Assembly: GCA_951217055.1 (NCBI GenBank)
Contig: OX578280.1
Span: forward strand, 43,527,882 to 43,591,881
Direction: 5' to 3'
Origin: Gerris lacustris
Lineage: Eukaryota > Arthropoda > Insecta > Hemiptera > Gerridae
Length of the DNA stretch: 64,000 bases
Part shown: positions 48,485-59,721 of the stretch, piece by piece
Layout of the letters: each line of letters begins with the position of its first letter
Numbering within the stretch: position 1 is the first letter of the stretch
Made by a program: the position numbers and the translations under genes
Notes under the pieces: generated by a model
The model's database searches: none
Told to the model about the DNA's origin: nothing
Seen by the model: the letters and a program-made list of their open reading frames with translations, nothing else

Positions 48485-48591
48485 TTGGCTTAAACTTAAA
48501 GTTGTCAAAAAATTGAGATGCTGTGAGCCGAATTTCGTACAAAGTCACAAGTTCTTGGTAACTAAACCTGTTTTCCTTTCACCCGTACGTA

Positions 48592-48680
48592 ATCCTTATT
48601 AAACAACGTTATTGCAGGCTCACCACGCTCACCTGTTTATATAATATTTGTACACTTGGTGTGCAATGCAGTTGTCTGCT
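48592..48680 (+). repeat. Outlying unit of the CTCGCTACGCTCG minisatellite
   Basis: TTATTGCAGG, CTCACCACGCTCACCTG and TAATATTTGTACA match one unit of the array at 49300-49860. The intervening 600 bp looks like later insertions. Confidence 0.6.
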
Positions 48681-48836
48681 TGCTATATTGAGCTGAGCGT
48701 GCATTTTAATCTTAAATTTTATTCATGGGTTATAATTCATATTACATTAACGTGTTCATATAATGATAGTTAACAATAAACATTTTTATTTATAAACAGC
48801 TGAAATCGGATAAAAAATTGTAATATTTCTAATCTA

Positions 48837-48963
48837 TCTATATTATTAAAAACGTTTTGTAAACAAACAAATGTGTAAAATGTCAAACAGTCAAATTGTG
48901 GGAAGGTTCAAGGCAGCGGCCGCTTTTCGACGAGCGAAGCGAGTAGGGGGCAGAGCTCCCTAG
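48837..48963 (+). mobile_element. Candidate mini-Helitron (127 bp)
   Basis: Begins TCTATATTATTAAAAACG after an A and ends ...GAGCGAAGCGAGTAGGGGG then AGCTCCCTAG before a T. TC/CTAG ends with A|T flanks, a GGG...CCC stem just before the end, and the GAGCGAAGCGAG text seen near many Helitron 3-prime ends support the call. It is very short and only one copy is present. Confidence 0.45.
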
Positions 48964-49150
48964 TTTTTAAGTAAAAAGCATTTTTTTTCCTGTTTTTCTA
49001 TTTTACCTCCTCTTAAATGAACATATGACAAAAGTGAACACGACAACAATAACTGCACTCTTAAATTGCTTTCTCACGACATGCATCATGAAGGGCATAT
49101 ACTATTTTAACATTTGTACCCCGTACCCCGTAACACTGTGTACCAATTTG
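48964..49150 (-). repeat. Fragment of the Helitron internal unit
   Basis: CTATTTTACCTCCTCTTAAA, ACATATGACAAAAGTGAACA, ATGCATCATGAAGGG and TTTGTACCCCGTACCCC match the unit of the 42.7-44.7 kb Helitron, with one GTACCCC duplication. It lies outside any complete Helitron. Confidence 0.7.
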
Positions 49151-49290
49151 AACCATTTCAGATTTATACCTTCCTGTGGTTGGTCACTATGACCGTGCCG
49201 AATTTTGTGCGGATCGGTTCAGCCGTTCAGGAGGAGTATGTGCCCAACCAAATGCAAAGTGTAGTTTAAGAGCTTCGCTTCGCTCAACTC
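49151..49290 (+). repeat. Family W fragment ending in a hairpin
   Basis: CCGAATTTTGTGCGGATCGG and CAGCCGTTCAGGAGG, then GAGC/GCTC arms around TTCGCTTC (49270-49285). The layout is that of families W and X, which also end in such hairpins. Confidence 0.5.
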
Positions 49291-49299
49291 AATAATTTG

Positions 49300-49860
49300 C
49301 ATCTAATTAAATAAATACAGGCTCTCTACGCTCGCCTGTTGTAAAAGCATTATTCCATAATCTTTATTAAATAATATTAATGCAGGCTCGCTACGCTCAC
49401 CTGTTTTTGTAGTATTAGTACATAATTTGTATCTAATAAAATTAATGCAGGCTCGCCTGTTCTTACAGCATCAGTCCATAATCTTTATTAAATAATATTA
49501 ATGCAGACTCGTTACGCTCCCTGTTTTTACAACATTTGAAGTAAATATTTATTAAATAATATTTATGCAGGCTCGCTGTGCTCGCCTGTTGTAAAAGCAT
49601 TTGTCTATAATCTTTATTACATAATATTAATTCAGGCTCGCTACGCTCACCTCTTTATGCAGCATTTGTAAATAAACTTTATTAAGTAAATGCAGGGTCG
49701 CTACGCTCGCCCTTTCATACAGTATTTGTACATAACCAGTATTTAATCAAATTAATATTTGCTCGCTACGCTCGCCTGTTTATACATTATTTGTACATAA
49801 TCATTAGTTCTCTAGGCTCGCTACGCTCGCATGTTTATTGAGTATTTGTACTTGAAAATA
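49300..49860 (+). repeat. Minisatellite of nine 55-67 bp units built on a CTCGCTACGCTCG hairpin
   Basis: Units start near 49318, 49383, 49448, 49503, 49568, 49633, 49693, 49760 and 49815. Each has ATGCAGG, CTCGCTACGCTCG (or a mutated form), CCTGTTTTTACAGCATTTGT-like and ATAATCTTTATTAAATAATA-like blocks. Arms CAGG/CCTG flank the core in most units, and GGG/CCC in the 49693 unit. Confidence 0.85.
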
Positions 49861-49864
49861 TTAA

Positions 49865-50171
49865 ATGTGAAATTTTAATAGTTATTCAATCTTTTCCTAC
49901 TTTTGAAGACACTTAAAACTATGTATACCAATTCATGCTGACTAAAACATTTTCTTTTAGTCGTCCACCATATTGGCCGCAATCTTAAAGATATTTAGTG
50001 AGGAATTTCCAAGAACTATACAGTTCAAAAATGCTTAGATGTATCTGTGCCAAATTTCGTTGAAATTTATATTTTTACGCCAGTTATCGTTGGACAAAAA
50101 ACACATAACACACAACACACAAACTTTTCAAATCCCAAGTCCCTGAAAATAAGAACTCACTACGCTCGTTC
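49865..50171 (+). repeat. Family W dispersed repeat
   Basis: CCACCATATTGGCCGCAAT, AAATGCTTAGATG, GTGCCAAATTTCGTTGAAAT, GCCAGTTATCGTTGGACAAA, ACACACAAAC and a terminal hairpin GAAC/GTTC around TCACTACGCTC (50153-50171). Copies occur at 61919-62060 and 62225-62680. Confidence 0.65.
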
Positions 50172-50428
50172 AATAAGCCCTGGCCTATTAGCCTTCGAAA
50201 ATTTAATCCACTTAAATTTATATTGAACCATTTTTTTAAGTTGGTATTTAAGCATTCGTTATTTCGGAAAGAATCTAGTTTCTGAGATAATAAATAAAAT
50301 TAACGTGGGTCCTATTGAAATCGAAACTGCATCTTATAATCTACCACCTGTTAATAATATACTTTTAAAAACTTTTTAATAATAAATAAATGAAATAAGA
50401 TATTTTGGAATTCGTTATCACTATGTAC
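50172..50428. other. Unassigned sequence
   Basis: Nothing recognised. Confidence 0.4.
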
Positions 50429-50997
50429 GACCGAGTTGGTCGGACTAATTTTTTAAATTTATCTCTTTTAGTCTGTCACAATCACAGGGGAAATGGCTAA
50501 CAGTTTGTAAGTCGTTGGGTGGTCGACATCTTGGTGGCTCCTGGTTCCGTTCGTAGAGGTGGCTGTGGGTCAGTCTCGTATGTCCGATGCGAAGTCTGCA
50601 GATAACTGTTTCCTCATGTCTGTTTTTCTTGTAGATGTTTTCCATAGACCTAAATTTGGTTTTACAAATCGCAGTTTGTTCAAGTTCCCAGTCGAGTCCA
50701 TTCTTCCTGCCACGATTCTTTTAGCGTTGATGAGATTTTACCATACATGTTCTTGGCCGTGACTGGTGTTACAACTTGTAAGCAACAAGTAATGGCCTGC
50801 TTGGCTAGAACATCGGCTTTTTATCCTCTTGATGCGTTTCTTTCTTTTGCTCCTTCTTGCCAAGTCAGAAGTGGTTTTAAATTTAAACGATGTTTTTAAA
50901 TATACTAACTACACGTGAAAGTAAAAATATAAACCATTTAGAAAAATAGCATATATTAAATATAAAATTTAAAAAAATTAGTCCGACCAACTCGGTC
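50429..50997. repeat. Inverted repeat (~32 bp arms) flanking a LINE fragment
   Basis: GACCGAGTTGGTCGGACTAA plus the following T-run and AAATTT at 50429-50460 are matched inverted at 50967-50997 (TTAGTCCGACCAACTCGGTC), one T different in the run. Confidence 0.9.
50445..50880 (-). pseudogene. Jockey-like non-LTR retrotransposon ORF2 C-terminus (RNase H end plus tail), broken
   Basis: On the minus strand the order is ADVLAKQA (end of an RNase H domain, near 50815), WQEEWTRLGT (50710-50740), NKLRFVKPNLGLWKT in another frame, then, in the 50645-50445 frame, EETVICRLRIGHTRLTHSHL followed by a degenerate P-C-C region and HFPCDCDRL. The xxEExILxRLRIGHTRLTHxxLL...C..C........H.L.xC pattern is the well-known C-terminal tail of Jockey-type elements. 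The Cys/His tail is partly lost (PPRCRPPNDLQTVSHFPCDC). Frameshifts mark it as dead. The family differs from the LINEs at 3.5 kb and 29 kb. Confidence 0.85.
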
Positions 50998-51173
50998 CCC
51001 TCGGACCTTACTTGGATAGGGGGAGACTTGGCTAAACCAATGATCTCACAACGTTTTACGCGAGACTTGCTTATTTTTTTACACGAGTGTTTTTGTTGGA
51101 ATTTCACTTCTTCTTGTAAGTAATTTTCGTTTCTTAGCCTCTTGTCCTTTTTGAACACATAATATGTACATAT

Positions 51174-52683
51174 CAGTGGCGTAACTAAGAAATCCGGCGC
51201 CCCCCCGCAGCTTTTGAAAATGCGCCTCCTATAGCTAACAAAATTTACCCCCCCCCCCCCCCCCCCCCCCCACCCCTACTTCTTTTTGTAAAAATAATTT
51301 ATTTTGCAATTTAATTAATTTGCAAACAGATTATTATTTTCTATTTTTTTAATTGTAATTCTTTAAAATTGTTTTGATTAATTTAACATTAAATAAAGTA
51401 CCAATTTAGCAAAATTTAATGAGTGCTAACTGTTGAAATTAATCTGGGATTATATGCGGGCTACTTTCGACAAATTATCCAAAAAATAGGCGGGAAATAG
51501 GCGCTCAAGGTTTCAACTTAAATGGGACCTACGACCTACAATAAGTTAAATCATGACCCACCATCCGAATTTCATTCAAATTGGATGAGTATTAGCGACA
51601 GACCAGTCAGACACGAAAACAAAAATGTTTCCTGTTATCTAAAACGGATTTCTGTCTTAGAATTTTTGAAATCTGAGACATAAAATTTGTTCGTTCTTCA
51701 GAACGATCACAATAGCTTCAGTTACCTTCGGTAAGCTCGGAAGCAAAAGAAAAAAGTGTTTGCTACTGGAGGAGGAGGAAGATGACGATATTTTTAGTTA
51801 TTAACAAATAGACGTGACGGGGCTCCTCTAGAGTCCTGACGGCTATATTATGATAGTCTGAAAAATGCACTCACCCTTTCCAAATAAATTCTTCACCAAA
51901 ATAATATAATTTTACGCACAAAATAACTGAACGTAGAATAAGAAATAAAAAATAGCAGAGCTTTCTAGCGAAAGGAAAGTTAAAGTTCACAGCAAATGAC
52001 ACAACCACCCCGCACGAGAGCTATAACTGAACAGAACTGAACTTGATAAATGTGATTAATAGATAACAATTCTTAAAAAGGGAAGGGTAGAAAAGATAAC
52101 AACTCTAAAGGGAGGTAAAATTAGCTAGGTAAGAAAAGAGTTAGAAACTAAATATAAAGAGGTTGTGATAGGGAAGAAGAAGTAAGGGGGGTTAAGAAAG
52201 AAAGAGAAATACATATTATATAGCAAAGACAAGCGGTAGAGAAAGAGATGGAAGTATAACTTGTTAAAGTTTGGAACAGATTTCCTTATCTAGTACAGCT
52301 AAAACCGGATTAGATAAGAAACATTTTAGTTGTAATAAACACTATGATCTCCTGCCAGTCGAAAATGAAGAAGGGAGTCCGATATACTTTACCCATATTA
52401 TTATAGGTATAGTGACACTTAACTAGAAAACCAAACTGAGCAATACGCTCTAAACCATAACATCTCATATCATTCTCACCCTGTTGAAATTCTATTATTT
52501 GTTTATCTCTCATTTATTTTCATCTCCCAAAAATAGTTTTATTAAAATAATTCCGCCCACATAGAGTTTCTATTAATTTTTATTATTAAACATAAATATT
52601 ATTGTTTATTCATTTTTCGGCGCCCCCTAGAGCAGGCGCCCCCCCGCGCCGCGGGGTTGGCGGGGGCGCTATTTACGCCACTG
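51174..52683. mobile_element. Non-autonomous hAT element (1,510 bp)
   Basis: Ends CAGTGGCGTAACTAAG and, inverted, CAGTGGCGTAAATAGCG. The 8-bp target duplication GTACATAT is exact (51166-51173 and 52684-52691). The subterminal GGCGCCCCCC text is mirrored at both ends, as in the 35.7-37.4 kb element, so the two belong to one family with different interiors. The interior has a C-run at 51248-51271, a family Z piece at 51398-51750 and no transposase frame. Confidence 0.9.
51398..51750 (+). repeat. Family Z piece inside the hAT element
   Basis: AAAGTACCAATTTAGCAAAA, GGGCTACTTTCGAC, CTCAAGGTTTCAACTTAAAT, GACAGACCAGTCAGACACG and TTCGGTAAGCTCGGAAGC. The middle part with GTGGAAGAGAAACAAATGGG is shortened. 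Confidence 0.65.
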
Positions 52684-52691
52684 GTACATAT

Positions 52692-53733
52692 TATAAAAGA
52701 AGAAGTAGAAAAGATAAGGACACGACATAATAGGAAATAAATAGTAACAAGAAAAAATTATCATTGTTTAGATAAGGGGTTTAAATCAAAAGGACAAAGC
52801 GGCAAAGTATGTAACGCGTGGGTTGTTCAAATTGAATTAAATAATTATCTGGTGCACGTGTGCGGAGGAGCGGGAAGTGTGTGTATACCGTCATCGAGCT
52901 TAATACTCAATATAGAAAAATCACACTTATTCCAATATAAATTTATAATAATAAGATTAATATAATACTTTAGTTTCAATGTCCTCTACTAGGAAGTTAT
53001 TATTTTTTTATTAATCTTGCAGAGCCGGTTTTGCTATTAGCCTTGAGTGGAGCCTGATTTTAGCAAAGAACCAGATTTTTTCCGGATTTTGTATTCTTTC
53101 CTTTATTTTTGTACATTGGAACTGTTAAAAAATATCCGATTTATATCATAACATCCAGCTATTTTTGCCGCAAAATATATATATATATATAAAAAATTAG
53201 GGTTCTGAAGTCCAAATTTTTTACCAATAATGGACAAAATTAAACCATAAAACATATATTAATGCGAAAAAAGGCCTCCTCATCGTTACATCATGAAATA
53301 CGTTATTGTAGATATTGATTTATATAACTTTCTTCTTGACAGATAACAATTTTATACAATTTTATTATTGAATAAACGAAGCAATCTGAGAATGGAAAAA
53401 AGGCTATTGGAAAACAATCTTTTTCCTATAAATGCTGGCTGGTTAGGGCGGTGTTAGCTCAATCATTACGCCCTTGAGTCCACACTCACATGTAGTTAAA
53501 TAACACCTATTTTTTCCTCCGTGCAAGGTCTACTGGAATAAAATATGGCAGTTTTTTTTGTTTTTTTTGCGCGCATTAAACTTTCTCGGTGTCGCAACGA
53601 GAGAAAGCATTTATCTCTTCGGATACCCGAGGGCTTAAATCTGATACGAATAAATGGCTGCGACCCGAGCCACGGGTGCTTCTTGCTAAGCCTCCTCCTA
53701 CACTAGCCCTAATCCTATCGTATTTATTATTTA

Positions 53734-53736
<3 letters not shown>
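52692..53736. other. Unassigned sequence
   Basis: 53450-53475 (GTGTTAGCTCAATCATTACG) is A-box-like but no B box follows. 53595-53700 is less AT-rich and unassigned. Confidence 0.45.

Positions 53737-53820
<84 letters not shown>
53737..53820. repeat. (TA)n microsatellite
   Basis: About 42 TA units; a second short array lies at 53885-53918. Confidence 0.97.
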
Positions 53821-53825
<5 letters not shown>

Positions 53826-53874
53826 TTGAAATCAATCTTTTTTTATATTCCTAATCACACACATTAACATATAT

Positions 53875-53922
<48 letters not shown>

Positions 53923-54084
53923 TTTCAAATTTAATTTCATATCACGCCTTATTTTGTTACTAGAAAGGTTCATTTGTTGTATTATAGTAAGTGTGGAGGA
54001 TAATTACTTGAATTCTTTCTTCTTCTTTTCTTTCATTAATTTTATTAATTTTTCATATACGTTACGTAGTATAAATAAAGAATA

Positions 54085-54305
54085 AGTATTGTGAGAAAAA
54101 TCATAGTCTGAAAGGGAAAATTAATTTTAGCTCCACATAATTAGGGCATACCCAATTAGGGCGTAATAATTTAGGGGCGTTACCCCTAAAACCTCTGTCC
54201 AGTAAAATGCAAATGTAGCTATATAAGTCATTTACACAAGAAAAATCTTGTGAAAATAGCTGTAAACGTAGACGGGTTCGATTCCCCGCTGGGGTGAAGA
54301 GCCGC
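54085..54305 (+). repeat. Family Y, 3-prime part with box-B-like motif
   Basis: AAAAATCATAG...AATTTTAGCTC, GGGGCGTTACCCCTAAAACC, AAAATAGCTGTAAACG and GGGTTCGATTCCCCGCTGGG. Confidence 0.65.
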
Positions 54306-55057
54306 AGCAGGTCGCCTCCTGTTTAACCGGGGCTTAAATATTAAAGATACAGCCTAGAATCCAGACTGTCTTACAAAATAATTTATACATATCTGATATT
54401 AATATATCTTTTGATCATTTTAAATATATATATTAATTAAAGTAAAATGTGAAATTGCAATTGTACAAACATAGCTGAGAGCATGTCATGTAAAATTATA
54501 CATTTAATGTAATTCACTATACATTTCTTAAATTTACTCAATTAATATGTTTTTTATTATGAGTAAGTTCCTTAAAAGATAGTTAAAATTACCAATTTTG
54601 GGCAAAAGTAACAATTTAATAAAGTGATTTTGAAAGAGTACCATAGCAGAGAGAAGTGCTGGTAGTATTATGGGGCGTACCACTTGTGCGTACGTTAAAC
54701 CTAGAAATTAGGGCACTTACTTTGGCCTTGTTCACTTGCGTCATGTGAAGTTTATTCACTTCACACCGATGTACCATTGAAGTATATATGGTGTGATCAA
54801 TAGTGTGAAATGTAAAGCAAAGAGCCTAGGCGCGGGATTGAGCTCTTGCCTTATCTTGATTGATAGATGACCGAGCAGAAGTGACCAATGCCTTCACGAA
54901 CCTACTACTCGAAATACCCACTATGAGAATAGTTAGACTGAAACAACAGTCTGTACATCATTTGAGACATAGGGTCATCACCAGAAACTTCGATTCTAAC
55001 TTTTATGAAAATAAAAGCGAGAAAATACTTTCATAATGGAATTATGAAAGTATAGGA
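54306..55057. other. Unassigned AT-rich sequence
   Basis: A short inverted pair, CTTTCATAATGGAATTATGAAAG, lies at 55029-55051. Nothing else recognised. Confidence 0.45.
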
Positions 55058-55575
55058 AATTGGAGCGTGGAAGCTATGTGCTACACTAAGTGGCGGACTA
55101 TTTGATATAAATTAAAGTATCAATTTTGCAAAATTTAAATAGCGCAGACGGTTTAAATTTATTTAGGGCTATCTACGGCTACGACAAACCATCCAAATTT
55201 CATAAAAATCAGCTTAGTTCTTTTGAAGATATATGCGTGTAAATATATATATGTTTGTGCGCATGTGGAAGAGAAACAAATGGACGCAGAATGTTGAAAC
55301 TTATTTGGGTCCAACAGTGGACTAAGTATGACTTACCTTCCAAATTTTATTAAAATCGGACGAGAAATTATTAAGACATATTGGTTCGCAAAATTGAGCG
55401 ACAGATAGACACGGAACCTAAAATGTTCATGATGTGTGAAATGGATTTCTGTGGAGGAATTTTTTAAATCGAAGACATACAATATTTTCGTTTTTTTGAG
55501 CAATCTCATAGCTTCCCTTACCGTCTTAAAGCATACAAAATAGGACGCGAGGAAGCTATGTGCCACACTAGTGGC
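55058..55575 (+). repeat. Family Z copy bounded by ~40-bp direct repeats
   Basis: GAAGCTATGTG(C)(T/C)ACACTA...GTGGC and CTATTT occur at 55069-55105 and again at 55550-55582 in the same orientation. Between them are the family Z landmarks GCATGTGGAAGAGAAACAAA, GTTGAAACTTA and GACAGATAGACACGGAACC. Confidence 0.7.
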
Positions 55576-55590
55576 TGTCTATTTATTTAT

Positions 55591-55596
55591 ATATAT

Positions 55597-55670
<74 letters not shown>
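55591..55670. repeat. (TA)n microsatellite
   Basis: 40 TA units directly after family Z. The end of a family Y copy (ATCCGAGACAACTCAGAC) follows. Confidence 0.97.
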
Positions 55671-55671
<1 letters not shown>

Positions 55672-55920
55672 CAAATTGATCCGAGACAACTCAGACTAAC
55701 TTCCTCATATAATCTTGGTCTCTGATCCCAGAAAACATAAATATATTGTGATTTATACAGACACGCGTGTCGATCCGCTAGCTGTGAACCTACCTTTAAA
55801 GTACCGTCAACTCCAATCATCATCCTTTTAACTCATCATGATTAACTATTTATTTGCTTGATATTGAATATTCTTTGCATTAAACTCGCTTCATCTATAG
55901 AGCCACGCGATGCCTTGTTA
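55671..55920. other. Family Y and family X terminal fragments
   Basis: 55679-55705 is the family Y end (CCGAGACAACTCAGACTAAC). 55883-55915 (ACTCGCTTCATCTATAGAGC then CACGCGATGCC) is the plus-oriented end of family X, with CTTG instead of CTAG. Confidence 0.55.
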
Positions 55921-55924
55921 ATAT

Positions 55925-56345
55925 ATCATTTAAAATGTATTTAACAGGTTTTTGTTTTTTTGATTTTCAACAAAATCAAATTTATTTTCATCAATATTTC
56001 GGAAACAAGATTTTTCCCGGGCTTATATCCTTAGATACGTATTTATGTATGGACTACATTTTAGATTTTTTTTTTATCAAAATCGTTGGAGCCGTTTTTA
56101 TGAATTTTGTTTTACGTTTTTTAGTATTTGGGTACCAAATTTTAGAGCTAAAATTCATTTCTCAATTTCGCCTCTGAATATAATTTTTCTGAACATCTAT
56201 AACCAATTTCGTCAAATTCGTCCCTGTAGTTTAGGCTCCACGTGACAGAGTATGTACATTTTTTAAAAACCACTTTTTTGGAATCAGGGGACCTCAAAAT
56301 TTTCGTGCTTTCACAATACTTTTCTCTTTACATGATAGAGTAAAA
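55925..56345 (-). repeat. Family Y, minus-strand copy without the box-B part
   Basis: AAATTCATTTCTCAATTTCG, GTTTAGGCTCCACG and CACTTTTTTGGAATCAGGGG then ACCTCAAAA are the reverse complements of family Y landmarks; it ends near CTCTTTACATGATAGAGTAA. The two open frames on the plus strand here are repeat shadows. Confidence 0.75.
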
Positions 56346-56670
56346 AAGGTTTTTGTGCATGTGGAAGAATGACCAATGGGCGCAAAAGGTTTAAATATGT
56401 ATGTAACTATTTAACTATGTAACTATGGCTTTTTGTGACTTAGTATCCAAATTTCATCAAATTCGGATATTAAGATATAAGTTGGTTCGCAAAAATGTTA
56501 CCAGATAAACTGACATGAACAGACAGTCATGAGACCAAAAATGTTACCTGATGTCAAACTGATTTTTTTTTTTTTTTTTTTTAATTTTTGAATTCGGAGA
56601 CAAATAATAAAAATATTTTTTAGAATGCATTTTTTTTGCAATGTTGCATTTCTTTGGTAAGCTCAGAAGC
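56346..56670 (+). repeat. Family Z, diverged copy
   Basis: GTGCATGTGGAAGA, CAATGGGCGCAAAAGG, AAGTTGGTTCGCAAAAATG, AGACCAAAAATGTTACC and TTTGGTAAGCTCAGAAGC. Confidence 0.65.
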
Positions 56671-58228
56671 AAAAACAAACTTTTTTATAGAATAAAAATG
56701 TTTTAAAAATGTTTACATTAGCGAGTTAACTAGGAATAACAAGTCAACTATTTTCAAAACCTCAAATTATTCAAGTTCAAAAAAAACAAAAAATAAATAA
56801 AGCACAATCTACATTTATCTTTATCACCATTATTTTATTCTGTATATATCATGAGACATAACAAACTATATTTTTTTCTCCTCTTTCTTTTAGTTGAAGA
56901 ATAGAACTAAGTTGATAAAAAGTTATTGTAGAAGATGGAGGATTGGGAGAGCCGTGAGTTGGGTTATGGAAATGCCCTAGTGGGGTGATATATAAGGTGT
57001 ATGGTGTATGTGGTCCTGTCAGTCATCTTGAGGGCAAAGGGATATTAGTATGAGCGAGGTTCAAACCTTCTCAGGTCCTTAGGGTTTCAAACGCTTTGCC
57101 TTCCAAGCTTTAGACTTGAGGCTTTAGCTTAAGCTTCCAAGCTGACCTGAAGAATATTTTTCTTTATACATATATTTATTTCCTTCTGTATTTTCTATCC
57201 CTCGTCCTACGTTTAACATAAGGTTACAAATCCATCCTCCTTATTTTCTTATTTTTTCTTTTCTCTTCTTCATCCTTTTCTTATGTATTTTTCTTTGTAG
57301 TGGAGAGAAACATAAAAATGTTCTGAAATAAGAGTAGAGGTAAAAATAAAGAGAGGGGGGTGGGAGAAGACGAGAACAAAACGTGCTTCTTTTTTATAAA
57401 AAAGGGGTGAATAAAGAGAAGAAAATGACATGCTGTGAAATATGTTCTGTTTGTCTTGAAAACAAGAAAATATGCCTTTTCTTGTAAGTCGATAGATATG
57501 AAAATCCCTCCATTTTTATCTTTGCGTCTAGAGGATCAAGGATAATACTGAAATACAACTAAATCGATGTTTATCAAAAGCAAATAATATATAAGCTGAC
57601 CAAAAAATATTAAACTTTAGGTGGAACGTAAATATAAGAGAGATTAACATTATTTAAACAGTGCTGCTACGATTTAGACTAAATACCATTAAACGAAAAC
57701 AATAATACATTGTATACTATTGTTGAAAATGTGTTCTCACCTAATTGGAATTTGAAAAAATGTCTTTCTTGTAGATTTTAATTTCCTCCTTTATCACATT
57801 TGAGTTATATGTGTTTTTATATTTGGATTTGAAAGCTGGTCTTTATAATAGGCCTACTTGATTTTATTACTTCATAGCCTAGGAGTTAGGGTAAATAAAA
57901 GTAACTAACTCAAGCTGTAGAATTTTGTGAATGAGTTAATTTTTTATTGCCACTAAGAATATGTGATTGAGAAAGATTATGGCTTAGCTATGTCCCGCAG
58001 ACGAACTCAATTCTCAAAGGACACCAATACATGTCTCTTGCACAAAACTTGCTTGATGTTAAGTCAGTCACTTTTATGCACGCTATCTCTTGGACTATCA
58101 TAATTAGGTACAATTGCCGTCTATGGTTAGACAGAATGATAAAAAATTATTATTTCATTCTTCTCAAATCTCTTATTAACATTCTTAGGAGAAACATGTG
58201 GCTTCACTGATGAAATCTTACCTTATCG
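56671..58228. other. Unassigned AT-rich sequence
   Basis: A repeated CTTTAGACTTGAGGCTTTAG-type text lies near 57110. No gene recognised. Confidence 0.5.
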
Positions 58229-58735
58229 TTTTTACTTTCTCATATAACTATTGTGGTGGCGCGAAAATTTGATTTTGAGATTTTGATGGATTTACACGTT
58301 TTGAGGTCCCCTGAGTCCAAAAAGAGGTTTTTTAAAAAATGTCTGTCAGTCGTCTGGGCAGACGCGTGGAGCCTAAACTACCGGGAAAATTTTGACGAAA
58401 TTTGGCATAAATGTTAAAAAAAATTATACTCCGAGGCGAAATCGAAAAATGAATTTTAGCTCCAAATGTGAGGTTGCTGCCCCCGAAAACGTGAAAAAAT
58501 ATTCTCTAAAACGGTTCCGACGATTTGATTAAACCATACTAAAATTTATTCCATTCAAAGACGAATCTAACGATATAAGCCGTTATCCCGGTAAAAATTT
58601 AGTTCTGAGAAAATAGCTTTAAGCGCGGACGGAGAGAAGCTGGGTTCGATTCCCCGCCGAGGAGAAGTTATTTTTATGATCAATTTTGATAAAATGTTCA
58701 ATAACACTTAAATGTACCTGCGAAAACACGAAAGT
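58229..58735 (+). repeat. Family Y copy with box-B-like motif
   Basis: TTTTTACTTTCTCATATAAC, GTGGTGGCGCGAAAATT, GAGGTCCCCTGAGTCC, GTGGAGCCTAAACTACC, then AAAATAGCTTTAAGCGCGGA and GGGTTCGATTCCCCGCC. Confidence 0.8.
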
Positions 58736-59231
58736 CTTAAATAAGTAGGTCATTAATACCTACCATTAATAGAAAATTCAGTTGCAATCAATTTTTGCCA
58801 TAATGGCTTAAGATTAAGATTACATTTTGTCGAAGCGCTATTCGATCACAATCTCCTTGAATGAGTGCCTACTTAAAGATTTTAACTTTAAGGTAAAATA
58901 TCTATTTGAAAAAGTAACGTAGTTCTTTAGAAAAAGTATTTTTAAAGTAAGTAAATTTAATTTTTAAATGTGAGTCAGTGATGATAAATATTGTCAATTT
59001 GAACTGTTTCATTATTAAATCTTTTGTAAAAGGGAAATAAGTTTATTTCAATTTCGGCAGGTATAATTGAATATTTTTTAAATGGAAGGCAGAGAGAGAG
59101 AAAAAAGAATCACAAAATGTCTACTCTGAAAAAATATATTATTGTTCGTTTCTCGACGATAGCTTATTGTAGTGTTGAAAAAAGAGAAAAAAAATACGAG
59201 GACAACGTAATATAATAAAGATAGTAACAAT

Positions 59232-59513
59232 ATGGAATATAGTAACAGTATGGAAAAGTTGGAGAATAAATGGTGGAGTGAAGCACTGTGGAGGAAATGT
59301 CTTGTAGAAACCCTGCAAAGCCGAGCAAACGAAATGAGAAATATAAGTATCGAAGGGTCAGACCTGAGTATTGTTAAAGAAATAATAAATAGAGTCAGGA
59401 TTTCTCTCGGGGTAAACTGGAGCCGGCAAGAAGAACCAATTCAAACTCTTAGAAGTGAAAGAGACTCTCGTAGCGTTATATCCCCAGTAAAAACAACCCA
59501 ACCAAAAGTATAA
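59232..59513 (+). CDS. Unrecognised hydrophilic open frame (93 codons)
   Basis: The product starts MEYSNSMEKLENKWWSEALW and is rich in Arg, Glu and Ser, with no membrane segment and no low complexity. The upstream TATGGAATATAGTAACAGTA is a small direct duplication around the start. It is the most coding-like unassigned frame in the window by composition, but no family, splice signal or second copy supports it. It could be a short exon, a gag-like fragment or chance. Confidence 0.25.
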   Translation: MEYSNSMEKLENKWWSEALWRKCLVETLQSRANEMRNISIEGSDLSIVKEIINRVRISLGVNWSRQEEPIQTLRSERDSRSVISPVKTTQPKV

Positions 59514-59721
59514 AGTTGTAAATATTGAAAACATAAAATAGCAAGTAGGAGCAGAGTGCAAGCTCTAAGACACACCGCCATGTCACCAAACGTAAAAACT
59601 AATCTAGCGAAACAAAATAATTCGTAACTTATCATTTAAACACCAAAATAAACATTTATTACTTTACTAACAAATAAAAACATTTCTTTATTTACAATTA
59701 AATATAAATGTTATCTTTTAT

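Noticed and set aside
49300..49860. Regularly spaced hairpin repeats resembling a CRISPR array
   Set aside because: The 'spacers' are themselves repeated, the repeats are degenerate, and the surroundings are eukaryotic transposons.
53450..53480. SINE head (A-box-like GTTAGCTCAAT)
   Set aside because: No B box follows within a plausible distance.
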